From NCBI RefSeq assembly GCF_900114325.1, contig NZ_FOSR01000014.1, positions 20,678 through 84,677 of the forward strand: a stretch of 64,000 bases of DNA, read 5' to 3'. The notes under the pieces were generated by a model. That model had not been told where the DNA came from. It saw only the letters and a list, made by a program, of their open reading frames with translations, and ran no database searches. Source of the DNA: Rhodanobacter glycinis. GTDB lineage: Bacteria; Pseudomonadota; Gammaproteobacteria; Xanthomonadales; Rhodanobacteraceae. Positions within the stretch are counted from its first letter, which is position 1; each line of letters begins with the position of its first letter. Below, piece by piece: positions 52,977-61,621 of this stretch. The position numbers and the translations under genes were made by a program.

Positions 52977-53813
52977 TCAGACCGTCGGCTGGCGCAGCAC
53001 CTGGTAAACCGGCTCCGTGTCGGGCCGCTGGCCGTGCCACAGTTCGAACGCATCGGCCGCGGTTTCCACCAGCATGCCAAGGCCATCGAAGGAACGGTGC
53101 GCGTCGGCCGCCTGCGCCCAGGCCAGAAACGGGACAGCCGCCGCACCATAGGCCAGGTCGTAACAGACGGCGCGCGTACCGACGAGCGAGAACGGCAGGC
53201 CCAGCGACTGGTGCAGCACGCCGGCCGAGGTGGCGTTGATGATCAGGTCGAAGCTGCCGATGTCGGCCAGGTCCTGCCAGTAGCGCGTGCGTACCCGGGC
53301 CGGTTCGCCGATCGCATCGGCCAGCGCATCGGCCGTGGCTGCCGTGCGGTTGACGATGGTCAGCGAGGCCACGCCGGCATCCAGCAGCGACCACGCCACC
53401 CCGCGCGCCGCGCCACCGGCGCCGAGCAGCAGCATGTCGCGGTCGCGCAGGTCGGCACCGTGGCGCTCGGTGAGATCACGGACCAGGCCCGCACCATCGG
53501 TGTTGTGCGCGGCGAGGCGACCATCCGCCAGCCGGGTGAGCACGTTGGCGCTGCCCGCGCGCATCGCCGCCTCGCTGCGCTCGTCCGCCAGCGCGAAGGC
53601 CGCGCCCTTGTGCGGCAGGGTGACATTGGCGCCGTGGCCGTTCCCGGCGACAAAGAAGCGCTGCACCGCCTCGGCAAACGCTTCCGGCGCGGCATCGATG
53701 GCTTCATAGGTCAGCGCGATATCGAACTGGGCGGCGAACAACTGGTGAATCCGCGGCGACTGCGTGTGGCCGATCGGATGGCCGAACACGGCGTAGCGGG
53801 AAGGCTGGCTCAT
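52977..53813 (-). CDS. aroE: Shikimate dehydrogenase
   Basis: This 278 aa NADPH-dependent enzyme reduces 3-dehydroshikimate to shikimate in aromatic amino acid synthesis. The catalytic Lys69 lies in NVTLPHKG. The dinucleotide motif is GAGGAARG, the substrate-binding NATSAG is present, and the cofactor-discriminating NRTAATAD follows the Rossmann motif. The start MSQPSRYAVFGHPIGHTQSP at 53813 is the standard AroE N-terminus. Length matches E. coli AroE. It is monocistronic. Confidence 0.96.
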   Translation of the reverse strand: MSQPSRYAVFGHPIGHTQSPRIHQLFAAQFDIALTYEAIDAAPEAFAEAVQRFFVAGNGHGANVTLPHKGAAFALADERSEAAMRAGSANVLTRLADGRLAAHNTDGAGLVRDLTERHGADLRDRDMLLLGAGGAARGVAWSLLDAGVASLTIVNRTAATADALADAIGEPARVRTRYWQDLADIGSFDLIINATSAGVLHQSLGLPFSLVGTRAVCYDLAYGAAAVPFLAWAQAADAHRSFDGLGMLVETAADAFELWHGQRPDTEPVYQVLRQPTV

Positions 53814-53900
53814 GGACTCGCTCCTGGTCTGGACGGCCATTGTACGGGTTGGTCGCGGATTCTCCCTTCCGCACATCCGCTGCGCCGTTTCGCCTCGACG

Positions 53901-53997
53901 CCGTCATTCCAGCGAAAGCTGGAATCCAGGACTTTTATCGGCGCCACGTCAGGAAGAAACCAAAGGCACTGGATTCCAGCTTTCGCTGGAATGACGG
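53901..53997. repeat. Perfect 29-bp inverted repeat
   Basis: CCGTCATTCCAGCGAAAGCTGGAATCCAG (29 bases, given here only by its ends) at 53901-53929 is mirrored perfectly at 53969-53997. Each arm also contains the small hairpin TTCCAGC/GCTGGAA. The 39-base centre has no special structure. It is an interspersed REP-type palindrome upstream of aroE, between it and the small membrane protein gene. Confidence 0.8.
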
Positions 53998-54130
53998 TGA
54001 GGGAGGCGTGGCGGTGAGGGGAGTGTGGCGGTGAGGGTGTGGCAGTGAGAGACATTCAATCTCGGGCAATCGCAGGTTTTGAGATGGGCGGGCGGCAAGC
54101 TCTGTTCCACGTTTCCACGGGGCTTCCGCC

Positions 54131-54388
54131 ATGCGTTCATCCGTCACGAATCATGATCGCCGCATCCACCTGCTCGCCATTGCCGTGCTGTGGCTGTTCG
54201 GCGGCGGCGTGTTGCTGCTCACCACGCTGGTACCCGCGCATACGGCACTGCTCGGCTGGGCGCCGCTGCTGTGGCTGCTGGGCGCGCCGCTGGCCTTGCT
54301 GCTGACACTGGAGCCGGCGTTGCCGTTGCACCTGTTGGCGGCCTGGTCGCGCCGCCGCGGTCGGCACCTGCGGGCCGCCTGGCATTGA
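54131..54388 (+). CDS. Small membrane protein, unknown function
   Basis: This 85 aa protein has a basic N-terminus, two strongly hydrophobic segments (about 13-34, HLLAIAVLWLFGGGVLLLTTLV, and 38-68) and an Arg-rich end. It looks like a small inner-membrane protein with two helices. No family is recognised. It is convergent with the RimK-like gene. Coding support is its membrane pattern and the absence of any other gene in the region. Confidence 0.5.
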   Translation: MRSSVTNHDRRIHLLAIAVLWLFGGGVLLLTTLVPAHTALLGWAPLLWLLGAPLALLLTLEPALPLHLLAAWSRRRGRHLRAAWH

Positions 54389-54556
54389 TTTTCCGCGGCG
54401 CGGAGTCGTCCCGCGCTGCTTTCCCCTTCCATCTGGCAGTGGATTACGCGATCAGGACGATCGCGCCTGGAACCGTCGCTGCGGCGTCTCCCCCGTCGCC
54501 GCAGCGATCTTGCGAAGGAACGCCTGCCGACCCGGCTGCCATGGAAGGTGGCCGGG

Positions 54557-56041
54557 TCAGCGACCGATACCCAGCCGCTTGCGCTCCATCCGGCGCAGGA
54601 ATTCCTGCATGATGCGGCGGTACAGATCCTCGCCCAGGTAGACGTCTTCCACGCCGGCGTCGATCGACGGGTTGTCGTTCACCTCGATCACCACCGGCTT
54701 GCCATTGACCTTCTTCAGGTCCACGCCGTAGAGGCCGTCGCCCACCGCATTGGTGGCCTTCAGCGCCAGCTTCACCACTTCCGTCGGCGCATCGCGCACC
54801 GGAATGGTCTCGAAGCCGCCGGATTTGGCCGTGCCCTTGGCGCCGTGGTTGTAGATCTGCCAATGCCCGCGCGACATGTAGTACTTGCACGCGTACAGCG
54901 CCTCGCGGTTGAGCACGCCGATGCGCCAGTCGAACTCGGTGTAGACGAATTCCTGCGCCAGCAGCAGCGCACTGTGCTGGAACAGGCTGCTGGCTGCCGC
55001 GGCCAATGCCGCCTCGTCTTCCACCTTCACCACGCCGCGCGAGAACGAACCGTCGGGAATCTTCAGCACCAGCGGGAAGCCGAGCCGCTCGACCACTTCT
55101 TTCATGCCGCGGCTGTCGTCGCGGTAGAGGATTTCGGTGTGCGGCACCGCCAGCTTGCGCGAGACCATCAGGTCATTGAGGAAGATCTTGTTGGTACAGC
55201 GCAGGATCGAGGTGGGGTCGTCCATCACCACCATGCCTTCCTTCTCCGCGCGATGGGCGAAGCGGTAGGTGTGGTTGTCGCTGGCGGTGGTCTCGCGGAT
55301 GAACAGGCCGTCGTACTCGGCCAGGCGCTGGTAATCGTTCTTGCCGATCGGATCGACCTCGATGCCCAGCTCGCGCCCCGCGGCCACGAACGACTTCAAC
55401 GCCTTGCGGTTGGACGGCGGCATCTGCTCGGCCGGGTCCACCAGCATCGCCAGGTCGTAGCGCGAGCGCTTGCGCACGCGCGGCTTGCGCCACAGCTTGC
55501 GCGAGAAACTGTCCAGCGCGGTGGCGAAGCCGTCTTCCTGGGCATCATCCAGCGTGTGCAGGCCGACCGGCTTGATCGAGGCCACCTGCCACACCCGCTC
55601 GCGCTCAAACTCGATCCGCAGCAGCGGGCAGGGGAACATCTCGAACACCTGACGTGCCAGGTCCTGCAACGCGGGGTAGGCGGTTTCGCCGAAGTACACC
55701 AGGGTGCCGAAGTCGGTGGTGTCGCGACCGCCGGCGGGCAGGAAGTGGGTGAGCTTCTGGTTGAGGTCGTCGATGTCCAGGCCGTACAGCGAACGCCGGC
55801 GCAAGTCGTTGATGGTGCGCACCGACGGCATCACCCGGTGCCCGCGCGCCTCCGCCAGCAGCGACACGTAATAACCGGTGCCCAGGTACTTGTAGCTGCG
55901 GCACAGGTTGATGACGTGGGTGCGTTCGTCGTCGGCGCCCACCGGCTCGCGCAGGTAATCCATCGCGCTCACCACGTCGACGGATGGATAGTACGACCCC
56001 CAGTCGGAGGCTTTCTCGACAACAATGACGAGACGGGTCAT
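54557..56041 (-). CDS. RimK-like ATP-grasp ligase with RLAN N-terminal domain
   Basis: This 494 aa protein belongs to the RimK-like group of ATP-grasp enzymes with an extra N-terminal domain. The RLAN-type region spans about 1-190. The ATP-grasp core follows, with ATP-binding FPLVLKIPDGSFSRGVVKVED and metal-binding EVNDNPSIDAGVED (Glu, Asn). Family members form amide bonds between a carboxylate and an amine, such as glutamate ligation. The actual substrate is unknown. A divergent GNAT acetyltransferase gene begins about 200 bases away, and such neighbours recur in published surveys of ATP-grasp systems. The start MTRLVIVVEK at 56041 fits the family. Confidence 0.88.
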   Translation of the reverse strand: MTRLVIVVEKASDWGSYYPSVDVVSAMDYLREPVGADDERTHVINLCRSYKYLGTGYYVSLLAEARGHRVMPSVRTINDLRRRSLYGLDIDDLNQKLTHFLPAGGRDTTDFGTLVYFGETAYPALQDLARQVFEMFPCPLLRIEFERERVWQVASIKPVGLHTLDDAQEDGFATALDSFSRKLWRKPRVRKRSRYDLAMLVDPAEQMPPSNRKALKSFVAAGRELGIEVDPIGKNDYQRLAEYDGLFIRETTASDNHTYRFAHRAEKEGMVVMDDPTSILRCTNKIFLNDLMVSRKLAVPHTEILYRDDSRGMKEVVERLGFPLVLKIPDGSFSRGVVKVEDEAALAAAASSLFQHSALLLAQEFVYTEFDWRIGVLNREALYACKYYMSRGHWQIYNHGAKGTAKSGGFETIPVRDAPTEVVKLALKATNAVGDGLYGVDLKKVNGKPVVIEVNDNPSIDAGVEDVYLGEDLYRRIMQEFLRRMERKRLGIGR

Positions 56042-56241
56042 GTCACCCTCATAAGGCGATGGAAGCCGTGCGGGGACACGACAATGTCGCGCAGTTTGTG
56101 CGCACCTCGGGCCGCATACAAGGGCAGGCACTGAAGCGGGACTAAATCTCCGCGCCACGCCGCGATTGCCGCTGCGGCGAACGGCGACTACAGTGCCGCG
56201 CACACCTCCCGCTTGTTGCCGTCGTCGCCCCAAGGAAACCG

Positions 56242-56715
56242 ATGCCCCCACCGCCAGCCACCGCCGCGGTGCGCGTTCGCCGCGCCGAACTGTCCGACCT
56301 CGACGACCTGGTCGCGCTGGAACTGGCCACGTTCGCGAGCGATCGCCTCAGCCGCGCGCAGTATCGTCGCCACCTCGACAGCGACAGCGCCCTGGTGCTG
56401 GTGGCCAGCGCCAACCATCGCCACTTCCTCGGCACCGCCGTGGTGTTCTTCCGCAAGGGCAGCAAGGTGGCGCGGCTGTATTCCCTCGCCAGCAAGCCCG
56501 ACGCGCGCGGCAAGGGCGTCGGTACCTCGCTGGTGGAAGCCGCCGAAGCCGCTGCACGCCGTCGCCGCTGTCATGCCTTGCGGCTGGAAGTGCGCACCGA
56601 CAACCTGGCCGCGATCCGGCTGTACGAACGCCTGGGCTACCGCCGCAATCGCTTCCTCGACGGCTTCTACGAAGATGGTGGCAACGGCTGGCGCTATGAA
56701 AAGGCGCTGGGATAG
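56242..56715 (+). CDS. GNAT family N-acetyltransferase
   Basis: This 157 aa acetyltransferase has the GNAT fold. The acetyl-CoA-binding motif is KPDARGKGVGTSLVEAAE (about 85-102), and the C-terminal NLAAIRLYERLGYRRNRFLDGFYED resembles the RimI/peptide N-terminal acetyltransferase branch. It is divergent from the RimK-like ligase gene, so both may share a promoter region (56042-56241) and a pathway. A substrate is not determined. Confidence 0.87.
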   Translation: MPPPPATAAVRVRRAELSDLDDLVALELATFASDRLSRAQYRRHLDSDSALVLVASANHRHFLGTAVVFFRKGSKVARLYSLASKPDARGKGVGTSLVEAAEAAARRRRCHALRLEVRTDNLAAIRLYERLGYRRNRFLDGFYEDGGNGWRYEKALG

Positions 56716-56790
56716 GCGATTCCCGACGCGTGAAAGAACACTACTTCTCCAATACAGACCAGCTCAAGTGAGCAGAGCGAGGAGGCCGGC

Positions 56791-57201
56791 ATGATCACGG
56801 GCATAAATCACGTCACCCTGGCCGTGAGCGATCTCGAGCGGTCGTTTTCGTTTTACACCGCGGTGATTGGATTGAGACCGGTGGCGAAATGGGCGCGCGG
56901 CGCCTATCTTCTGGCGGGCGAGGGCTGGATCTGCCTGTCGCTCGACGCGGAAACGCGCCACGGCCCGCAACCCGAATACACCCACCTGGCCTTTTCCGTG
57001 GATCGTGCGGCGTTCGATGATTGTGCCGAGGCCATCCGCTCCTGCAATGTCGTCCTGTGGAAGGAAAACCGCAGCGAAGGCGACTCGCTCTATTTCCTGG
57101 ATCCGGACGGGCACAAGCTGGAAATCCATGCTGGCGATTTGCGCAGCCGGCTGGCCGCGCTCAGACAGCAGCCGTACGAAGGCCTCGAGCTGTACGACTA
57201 G
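56791..57201 (+). CDS. fosA: FosA-like fosfomycin resistance glutathione transferase
   Basis: This 136 aa VOC-fold enzyme is predicted to add glutathione to fosfomycin, opening its epoxide. The manganese ligands align with FosA: His7 in MITGINHVTLAV, His65 in YTHLAFSV and Glu111 in GHKLEIH. The potassium- and phosphonate-binding segment WKENRSEGDSLYFLDPDG is preserved and the C-terminus (LRSRLAALRQQPYEGL) is typical. A good ribosome site GAGGAGG precedes the ATG. The base composition is like the surrounding chromosome, so the gene is probably resident rather than recently acquired. Confidence 0.9.
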   Translation: MITGINHVTLAVSDLERSFSFYTAVIGLRPVAKWARGAYLLAGEGWICLSLDAETRHGPQPEYTHLAFSVDRAAFDDCAEAIRSCNVVLWKENRSEGDSLYFLDPDGHKLEIHAGDLRSRLAALRQQPYEGLELYD

Positions 57202-57298
57202 GCAGGGGCCGTTGACACGGCTGGCACAACGAGCCGAAGCGGCTGTTTCCGCCTGCAGCGTCCATGCGACACCTCACTCGTCGTTGAAGGCCGCCGGC

Positions 57299-57988
57299 TC
57301 AGTGGCCCATCGGCTCGCCGAGTCGCTGCGCGGTGGCATCGTCCGGCCGCGCCACCAGCGCGCCGGTGCGCATCAGGTTCACGTTGTAGTGGCCGCGGTC
57401 GACCAGCGGCAGGTAGGCGCCGCTGCCGTACAGCGTGTCCACCTCGGGCAGCCAGCGCGGGTACTGTTTCTTCAGGGCTAGCAGGTCGAAGCTGCCGGCT
57501 TCGTCGAAATCGGTGACGGTGCGCGGCGCGTGCGCTTCCTGCGCGGCATCGTCGTAGCGGCCTTCCAGGCGATCAAGCCGATACAGCGGCGGCACGCCAG
57601 CGAGCACGGCGGGCAGCTTCCACTTCAACACCAGCGCCTCGATGCGGAAGTCGTCGCCATCGAGCAGCACTTGCCGCGTGCTGCCATCCGGCCAGGTGAG
57701 CCGCAGCGACCAGCGCTGGGGCGACAGGATGCGTGAATCGATCTGCACCACCGGCAGTTCTTCGCCCAGGAAGCGATAACCGCGCAGCGTGGCGCCAAGG
57801 CTGCCCAGCAGCAGGGCGACGACGAAGGCCACCAGCACCACCAGGGCATGGCCACTCGCGGCCGCATGCCGCCGTGCGTTCATGCGCTGGCGCACGACAA
57901 CCAGCTGCACCAGCGCCAGCAACAAGGCCAGCGCGGAAAGAATCCACAGCAAGGTGGTGGGCAGGCGCAGCAGTTCGTTCCAGTCCAT
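57299..57988 (-). CDS. Membrane-anchored protein of unknown function
   Basis: This 229 aa protein has two N-terminal membrane segments (about 10-33, TTLLWILSALALLLALVQLVVV, and 46-69, HALVVLVAFVVALLLGSLGATL) and a beta-rich soluble part of about 150 residues. It resembles uncharacterised xanthomonad proteins loosely annotated as multidrug-efflux-associated, but I see no pump motif. The start MDWNELLRLP at 57988 gives the first membrane helix directly. It is divergent from the lptM-dapF operon. Confidence 0.65.
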   Translation of the reverse strand: MDWNELLRLPTTLLWILSALALLLALVQLVVVRQRMNARRHAAASGHALVVLVAFVVALLLGSLGATLRGYRFLGEELPVVQIDSRILSPQRWSLRLTWPDGSTRQVLLDGDDFRIEALVLKWKLPAVLAGVPPLYRLDRLEGRYDDAAQEAHAPRTVTDFDEAGSFDLLALKKQYPRWLPEVDTLYGSGAYLPLVDRGHYNVNLMRTGALVARPDDATAQRLGEPMGH

Positions 57989-58110
57989 CGGACCATCCCA
58001 GGTGATGACAGCCGCAAGGCTTTCGCCATGATAGCGGCGCCACCGGCTCGGGCGCGGCGATCCGCTCACGCTTGGCTATACTGCGGCCGTATTTCGCGGA
58101 AATTCCTGCC

Positions 58111-58302
58111 ATGCGTCGATCGATCCTGCTGCTGCCGTTCTGCCTTGCCGCCGTCGCCCTTGCCGGTTGCGGCAACAAGGGTCCGTTGTACCTGCCCAAG
58201 CCGGTGGCGCCGACAGCCGCAGCGCCAGTGATCGCTCCCACGGCCTCGACGTCGGCGCCCGCGCACGCCGCCAGCGTGACGACAATGCCCGTCGATCACT
58301 GA
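58111..58302 (+). CDS. lptM: LptM-like lipoprotein
   Basis: This 63 aa lipoprotein has a signal peptide with lipobox LAGCGNKGPLYLP (Cys19). That CGNKGPLYLP start of the mature part is the LptM/YifL signature. The rest is a low-complexity Ala/Pro/Thr tail. LptM helps oxidative maturation of the LptD outer-membrane translocon in E. coli. The location 17 bases before dapF is conserved in proteobacteria. Confidence 0.88.
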   Translation: MRRSILLLPFCLAAVALAGCGNKGPLYLPKPVAPTAAAPVIAPTASTSAPAHAASVTTMPVDH

Positions 58303-58319
58303 CCACCGGCCGCACCGCC

Positions 58320-59168
58320 ATGACCTTGCACTTCACCAAGATGCACGGCATCGGCAACGATTTCGTGCTGCTGGACGGCCGCGATGGCCAGCTCGACCTG
58401 CCAACCGCCACGATCCGCGCCCTGGCCGACCGCCACACTGGCGTCGGCTTCGACCAGTTGCTGAGCGTGGAACCGCCACGCGACCCGTCCTGTGCGTTCT
58501 ATTACGGCATCTGGAACGGCGACGGCTCGCCCTCCGGCCAGTGCGGCAACGGCGTGCGCTGCGTGGCCGCATGGCTGCATCGCGCTGGCGCGGTGGCGCT
58601 GGGCGAAACGCTGCGGGTGGAAAGCCCTTCCGGTGCGGTGACGGTGCGCCTGCTGGCCGCCGACCGCGTGGCAGTGGACATGGGCGAACCGCGCTTCGCG
58701 CCCGCCCAGGTACCTTTCGAGGCCGCGCAGGAAGCCGACCGCTACACCATCGACGTGGATGGCGACCGGTTGCAGATCGGCGCCGTGTCGATGGGCAACC
58801 CGCACGCGGTGGTGGTGGTGGACGACCTGCATGCGCCCGCGTTGGCGCGGCTGGGCCCCGCACTCACCCGGCATCCGCGTTTCGCCGAAGGCGCCAACGC
58901 CGGCTTCGTGGAGCGTCTCGACCGCAGCCGCCTGCGCCTGCGCGTGCATGAACGCGGCGCCGGCTGGACCCAGGCCTGCGGCACCGGTGCCTGCGCCGCG
59001 ATGGCCGTGCTGCGCCAGCGCGATGAAGTGAACGAGAGCGTGCAGGTCGCACTGCCCGGCGGCAACTTGCAGATCGACTGGCCCGGCCCCGGCCATACCT
59101 TGTGGATGACCGGTCCGGCGGCCTTCGTGTTCGAAGGCGAATGGCTGGAATCGACCCCGGCGGATTGA
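58320..59168 (+). CDS. dapF: Diaminopimelate epimerase
   Basis: This 282 aa enzyme converts LL- to meso-diaminopimelate for lysine and peptidoglycan synthesis, without cofactor. The two catalytic cysteines are Cys75 in SGQCGNGVRC and Cys220 in ACGTGACA, each in its conserved signature. The N-terminus MTLHFTKMHGIGNDFVLLDG is standard. It follows lptM and is followed by the DUF484 gene and xerC, a conserved cluster. Confidence 0.97.
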   Translation: MTLHFTKMHGIGNDFVLLDGRDGQLDLPTATIRALADRHTGVGFDQLLSVEPPRDPSCAFYYGIWNGDGSPSGQCGNGVRCVAAWLHRAGAVALGETLRVESPSGAVTVRLLAADRVAVDMGEPRFAPAQVPFEAAQEADRYTIDVDGDRLQIGAVSMGNPHAVVVVDDLHAPALARLGPALTRHPRFAEGANAGFVERLDRSRLRLRVHERGAGWTQACGTGACAAMAVLRQRDEVNESVQVALPGGNLQIDWPGPGHTLWMTGPAAFVFEGEWLESTPAD

Positions 59169-59229
59169 AGCGCGGGCCCGTCCATCGCACACTCGGGTCG
59201 GTGCCACCCACTGCCCAAGGATTCCGCGC

Positions 59230-59916
59230 ATGACCGACCCCCTGCTCGACGACACCCTGAAAGCCAGCGATGTGGCTGCCTATCTGAAGCAGCATCCGCA
59301 GTTCCTCAGCCATTACCCGGAACTGGCCCGGCAGCTCACCATTCCGCGCGAACAGGGGGCGGTGGCCTCGCTGGCCAGCTACCAGCTGCACCATCTGCGC
59401 GAGAAGAACGCCGAGCTGGAACGCCGCCTGGCCGAACTCACCGCCATCGCCGCCGACAACGAAAAACTGATGCAGCGCGTGCACGAGCTCAACGTCACCA
59501 TGCTGCGCGCGAATACGCCGGCGGTGGCCGCGCGCAGCGTGATCACCCGGCTCGACGCCGACTTCCACGTCGAACAGGTGCGCCTGCTGCTGTTCGGCAA
59601 CCATCTCGATCTGCCGCCGGCGGACTGGCTGAGCGTGATCGACGGCGGCCGCAATGCGCTGCCGGAGTTCGCCGATTTCCTGGCCCACCACGAGCCGATC
59701 ACCGGCCGGCTCACCCCTGAGCGATTGCAGCTGCTGTTCGGCGAACATGCCCGCGAGATCCACTCCGCCGCGGTCATGCCACTGGGCGAGCTGGGCATGC
59801 TGGCGCTGGGCAGCGCCAACGCCGACCACTTCCAGCCCGGCATGGGCACGCTGTTCCTGAAGATGATCGCCGCCACCGTCACCGCCGCCTTGATGCGCGC
59901 CGAAGACGGCGCCTGA
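59230..59916 (+). CDS. DUF484 family protein
   Basis: This 228 aa protein matches DUF484, found between dapF and xerC throughout gammaproteobacteria. It starts with a short helical region (DVAAYLKQHPQFLSHYPELA), continues with a coiled coil (about 55-85) and ends in a GAF-like domain (about 100-225). The molecular function is not known. Its stop codon precedes the xerC start by one base, so the two are co-translated. Confidence 0.9.
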   Translation: MTDPLLDDTLKASDVAAYLKQHPQFLSHYPELARQLTIPREQGAVASLASYQLHHLREKNAELERRLAELTAIAADNEKLMQRVHELNVTMLRANTPAVAARSVITRLDADFHVEQVRLLLFGNHLDLPPADWLSVIDGGRNALPEFADFLAHHEPITGRLTPERLQLLFGEHAREIHSAAVMPLGELGMLALGSANADHFQPGMGTLFLKMIAATVTAALMRAEDGA

Positions 59917-59917
59917 G

Positions 59918-60823
59918 ATGACCGTCGCGCCGCGCACGCAGGTCGAGGCGTGGCTCGCCCGCCTGGCCGGCGAGCGCCAGGCGTCGCCGCACACCGTGGC
60001 CGGTTACCGGCGCGACCTGGACAAGCTGCTGCGCTGGATGGAAGCGCAGGACCTGCCCGGCTTCGATGCGCTGCAACCATCCCAGCTGCGCAGTTTCATC
60101 GCCGCCGAACACCGCGCCGGACTGGCGCCGAAAAGCCTGCAGCGGCTGTTGTCTTCCTGTCGCAGCCTGTTCCGCCAGCTCAGCCGCGAAGGCCTGCTGG
60201 GCCACGATCCGGCCGCCGGCGTGCGCGGCCCCAAGGTGCGCCGCAAGCTGCCCGAGGTGCTGGACGTGGACGAGGCTGCGGCGCTGGTCGAAGGCAGCGG
60301 CGAAGGTGCGCTGGCCGTGCGCGATCGCGCGATGCTGGAACTGTTCTATTCCAGCGGCCTGCGTTTGTCCGAGCTTACCGGCCTGCGTTGGGGCGACCTC
60401 CACCTCGACGAGGGCGAAGTCCGCGTGCTCGGCAAGGGCCGCAAGACGCGGCTGGTGCCGGTGGGCCGCTACGCCGTCACCGCATTGCGGACGCTGGGCG
60501 CCGCCGAGGGCAGCGCGCCGGAAAGCCCGGTGTTCCGCGGCCGTGCCGGCGCGGCGATCAGCCCGCGCACGGTGCAGGCGCGCCTGAAGACGCTGGCGCT
60601 GCAGCACGGTTTCGCCAGGCACGTGCATCCGCACCTGCTGCGCCACACCTTCGCCAGCCACATGCTGGAATCCTCCGGCGACCTGCGCGCCGTGCAGGAG
60701 CTGCTCGGCCACGCCGACATTGCCACCACCCAGATCTACACCCACCTGGATTTCCAGCACCTGGCCAAGGTGTATGACGCGGCGCATCCGCGGGCCAGGC
60801 GAAGAGCCAAGAGCAAGGAGTGA
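59918..60823 (+). CDS. xerC: Tyrosine recombinase XerC
   Basis: This 301 aa site-specific recombinase acts with XerD at the dif site to resolve chromosome dimers. The N-terminal core-binding domain spans about 1-100. The catalytic residues are all present: Arg149, Lys173, His239, Arg242, His265 and the nucleophile Tyr274 (in TQIYTHLD). Position after dapF-DUF484 identifies it as XerC rather than XerD. It could also be used by mobile elements that integrate at dif. Confidence 0.96.
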   Translation: MTVAPRTQVEAWLARLAGERQASPHTVAGYRRDLDKLLRWMEAQDLPGFDALQPSQLRSFIAAEHRAGLAPKSLQRLLSSCRSLFRQLSREGLLGHDPAAGVRGPKVRRKLPEVLDVDEAAALVEGSGEGALAVRDRAMLELFYSSGLRLSELTGLRWGDLHLDEGEVRVLGKGRKTRLVPVGRYAVTALRTLGAAEGSAPESPVFRGRAGAAISPRTVQARLKTLALQHGFARHVHPHLLRHTFASHMLESSGDLRAVQELLGHADIATTQIYTHLDFQHLAKVYDAAHPRARRRAKSKE

Positions 60824-60826
60824 AAA

Positions 60827-60892
60827 TGGAAGAGTGAGGAGTGAGAGAAAAGCAAGCCGACCCTGCTTTCTCTCACTCCTCATTCCTCTTCA
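60827..60892. terminator. Hairpin between xerC and hslV
   Basis: GAAGAGTGAGGAGTGAGAGA (from 60829) is mirrored by TCTCTCACTCCTCATTCCTC (from 60870), with a 12-base loop. It begins just after the xerC stop codon, so it probably ends the dapF-DUF484-xerC transcript and separates it from hslVU. Confidence 0.6.
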
Positions 60893-60963
60893 CTCGCTTC
60901 CGGCCCGCGTGTTGAAGCCTCGGCAAGCCGACCCCATCTGGTTCGTTCAACCTTGGAGCTTTT

Positions 60964-61500
60964 ATGGAATCCTTCCACGCCACCACCATCGTCAGCGTGC
61001 GCCGCAACGGCAAGGTCGTGATCGGCGGCGACGGCCAGGTCACGTTGGGCAACATCGTGGCGAAGGCCAACGCGCGCAAGATCCGCCGGCTGGGCAAGAA
61101 CGCCGACGTGCTGGCCGGTTTCGCCGGCGCCACCGCCGACGCCTTCACCCTGTTCGAACTGTTCGAGCAGAAGCTGGACAAGTACGGCAACAACCTCACC
61201 CGCGCCGCGGTGGAGATGGCCAAGGAGTGGCGCACCGATCGCCGCCTCGGCCGCCTCGAGGCCATGCTGGCGGTGGCCGACAAGGAGGCCTCGCTGCTGA
61301 TCTCCGGCAACGGCGACGTGCTGGAACCCGAGCACGGCCTGATCGCCATCGGTTCCGGCGGCCCGTACGCGCAGTCCGCCGCACTGGCGCTGATGGAGAG
61401 TACCGAGCTGGACGCGCGTGCCATCGTCGAGCGTTCGCTGAAGATCGCCGGCGACATCTGCATCTATACCAACCACAACACGTCGATCGAGGAACTGTAG
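60964..61500 (+). CDS. hslV: ATP-dependent protease subunit HslV
   Basis: This 178 aa protein is the peptidase subunit of the HslUV (ClpYQ) protease. The catalytic N-terminal Thr of the mature protein lies at Thr7 in [10 protein letters not shown]. The six residues before it (MESFHA) would act as a propeptide, whereas E. coli HslV begins MTTIVSVRR. Longer N-termini of this kind are common in xanthomonad HslV. Other conserved motifs are GDGQVTLG and [14 protein letters not shown]. hslU follows after 121 bases. Confidence 0.95.
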   Translation: MESFHATTIVSVRRNGKVVIGGDGQVTLGNIVAKANARKIRRLGKNADVLAGFAGATADAFTLFELFEQKLDKYGNNLTRAAVEMAKEWRTDRRLGRLEAMLAVADKEASLLISGNGDVLEPEHGLIAIGSGGPYAQSAALALMESTELDARAIVERSLKIAGDICIYTNHNTSIEEL

Positions 61501-61621
61501 GCGCTCCTCAGGTTTTGCGATCGTTCCTGATCGCGAAGATCAAACGGGCGGCCATCCATGGCCGCACTTCTTACCAAAAGCCGCATCCTGGCGTTGCAGC
61601 TTTCCCCACACTGACGCAAAC

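Noticed and set aside
59918..60823. An integron or phage integrase
   Set aside because: Its position after dapF-DUF484 and the normal length identify the housekeeping recombinase XerC. It lacks the integron-specific extra helix.
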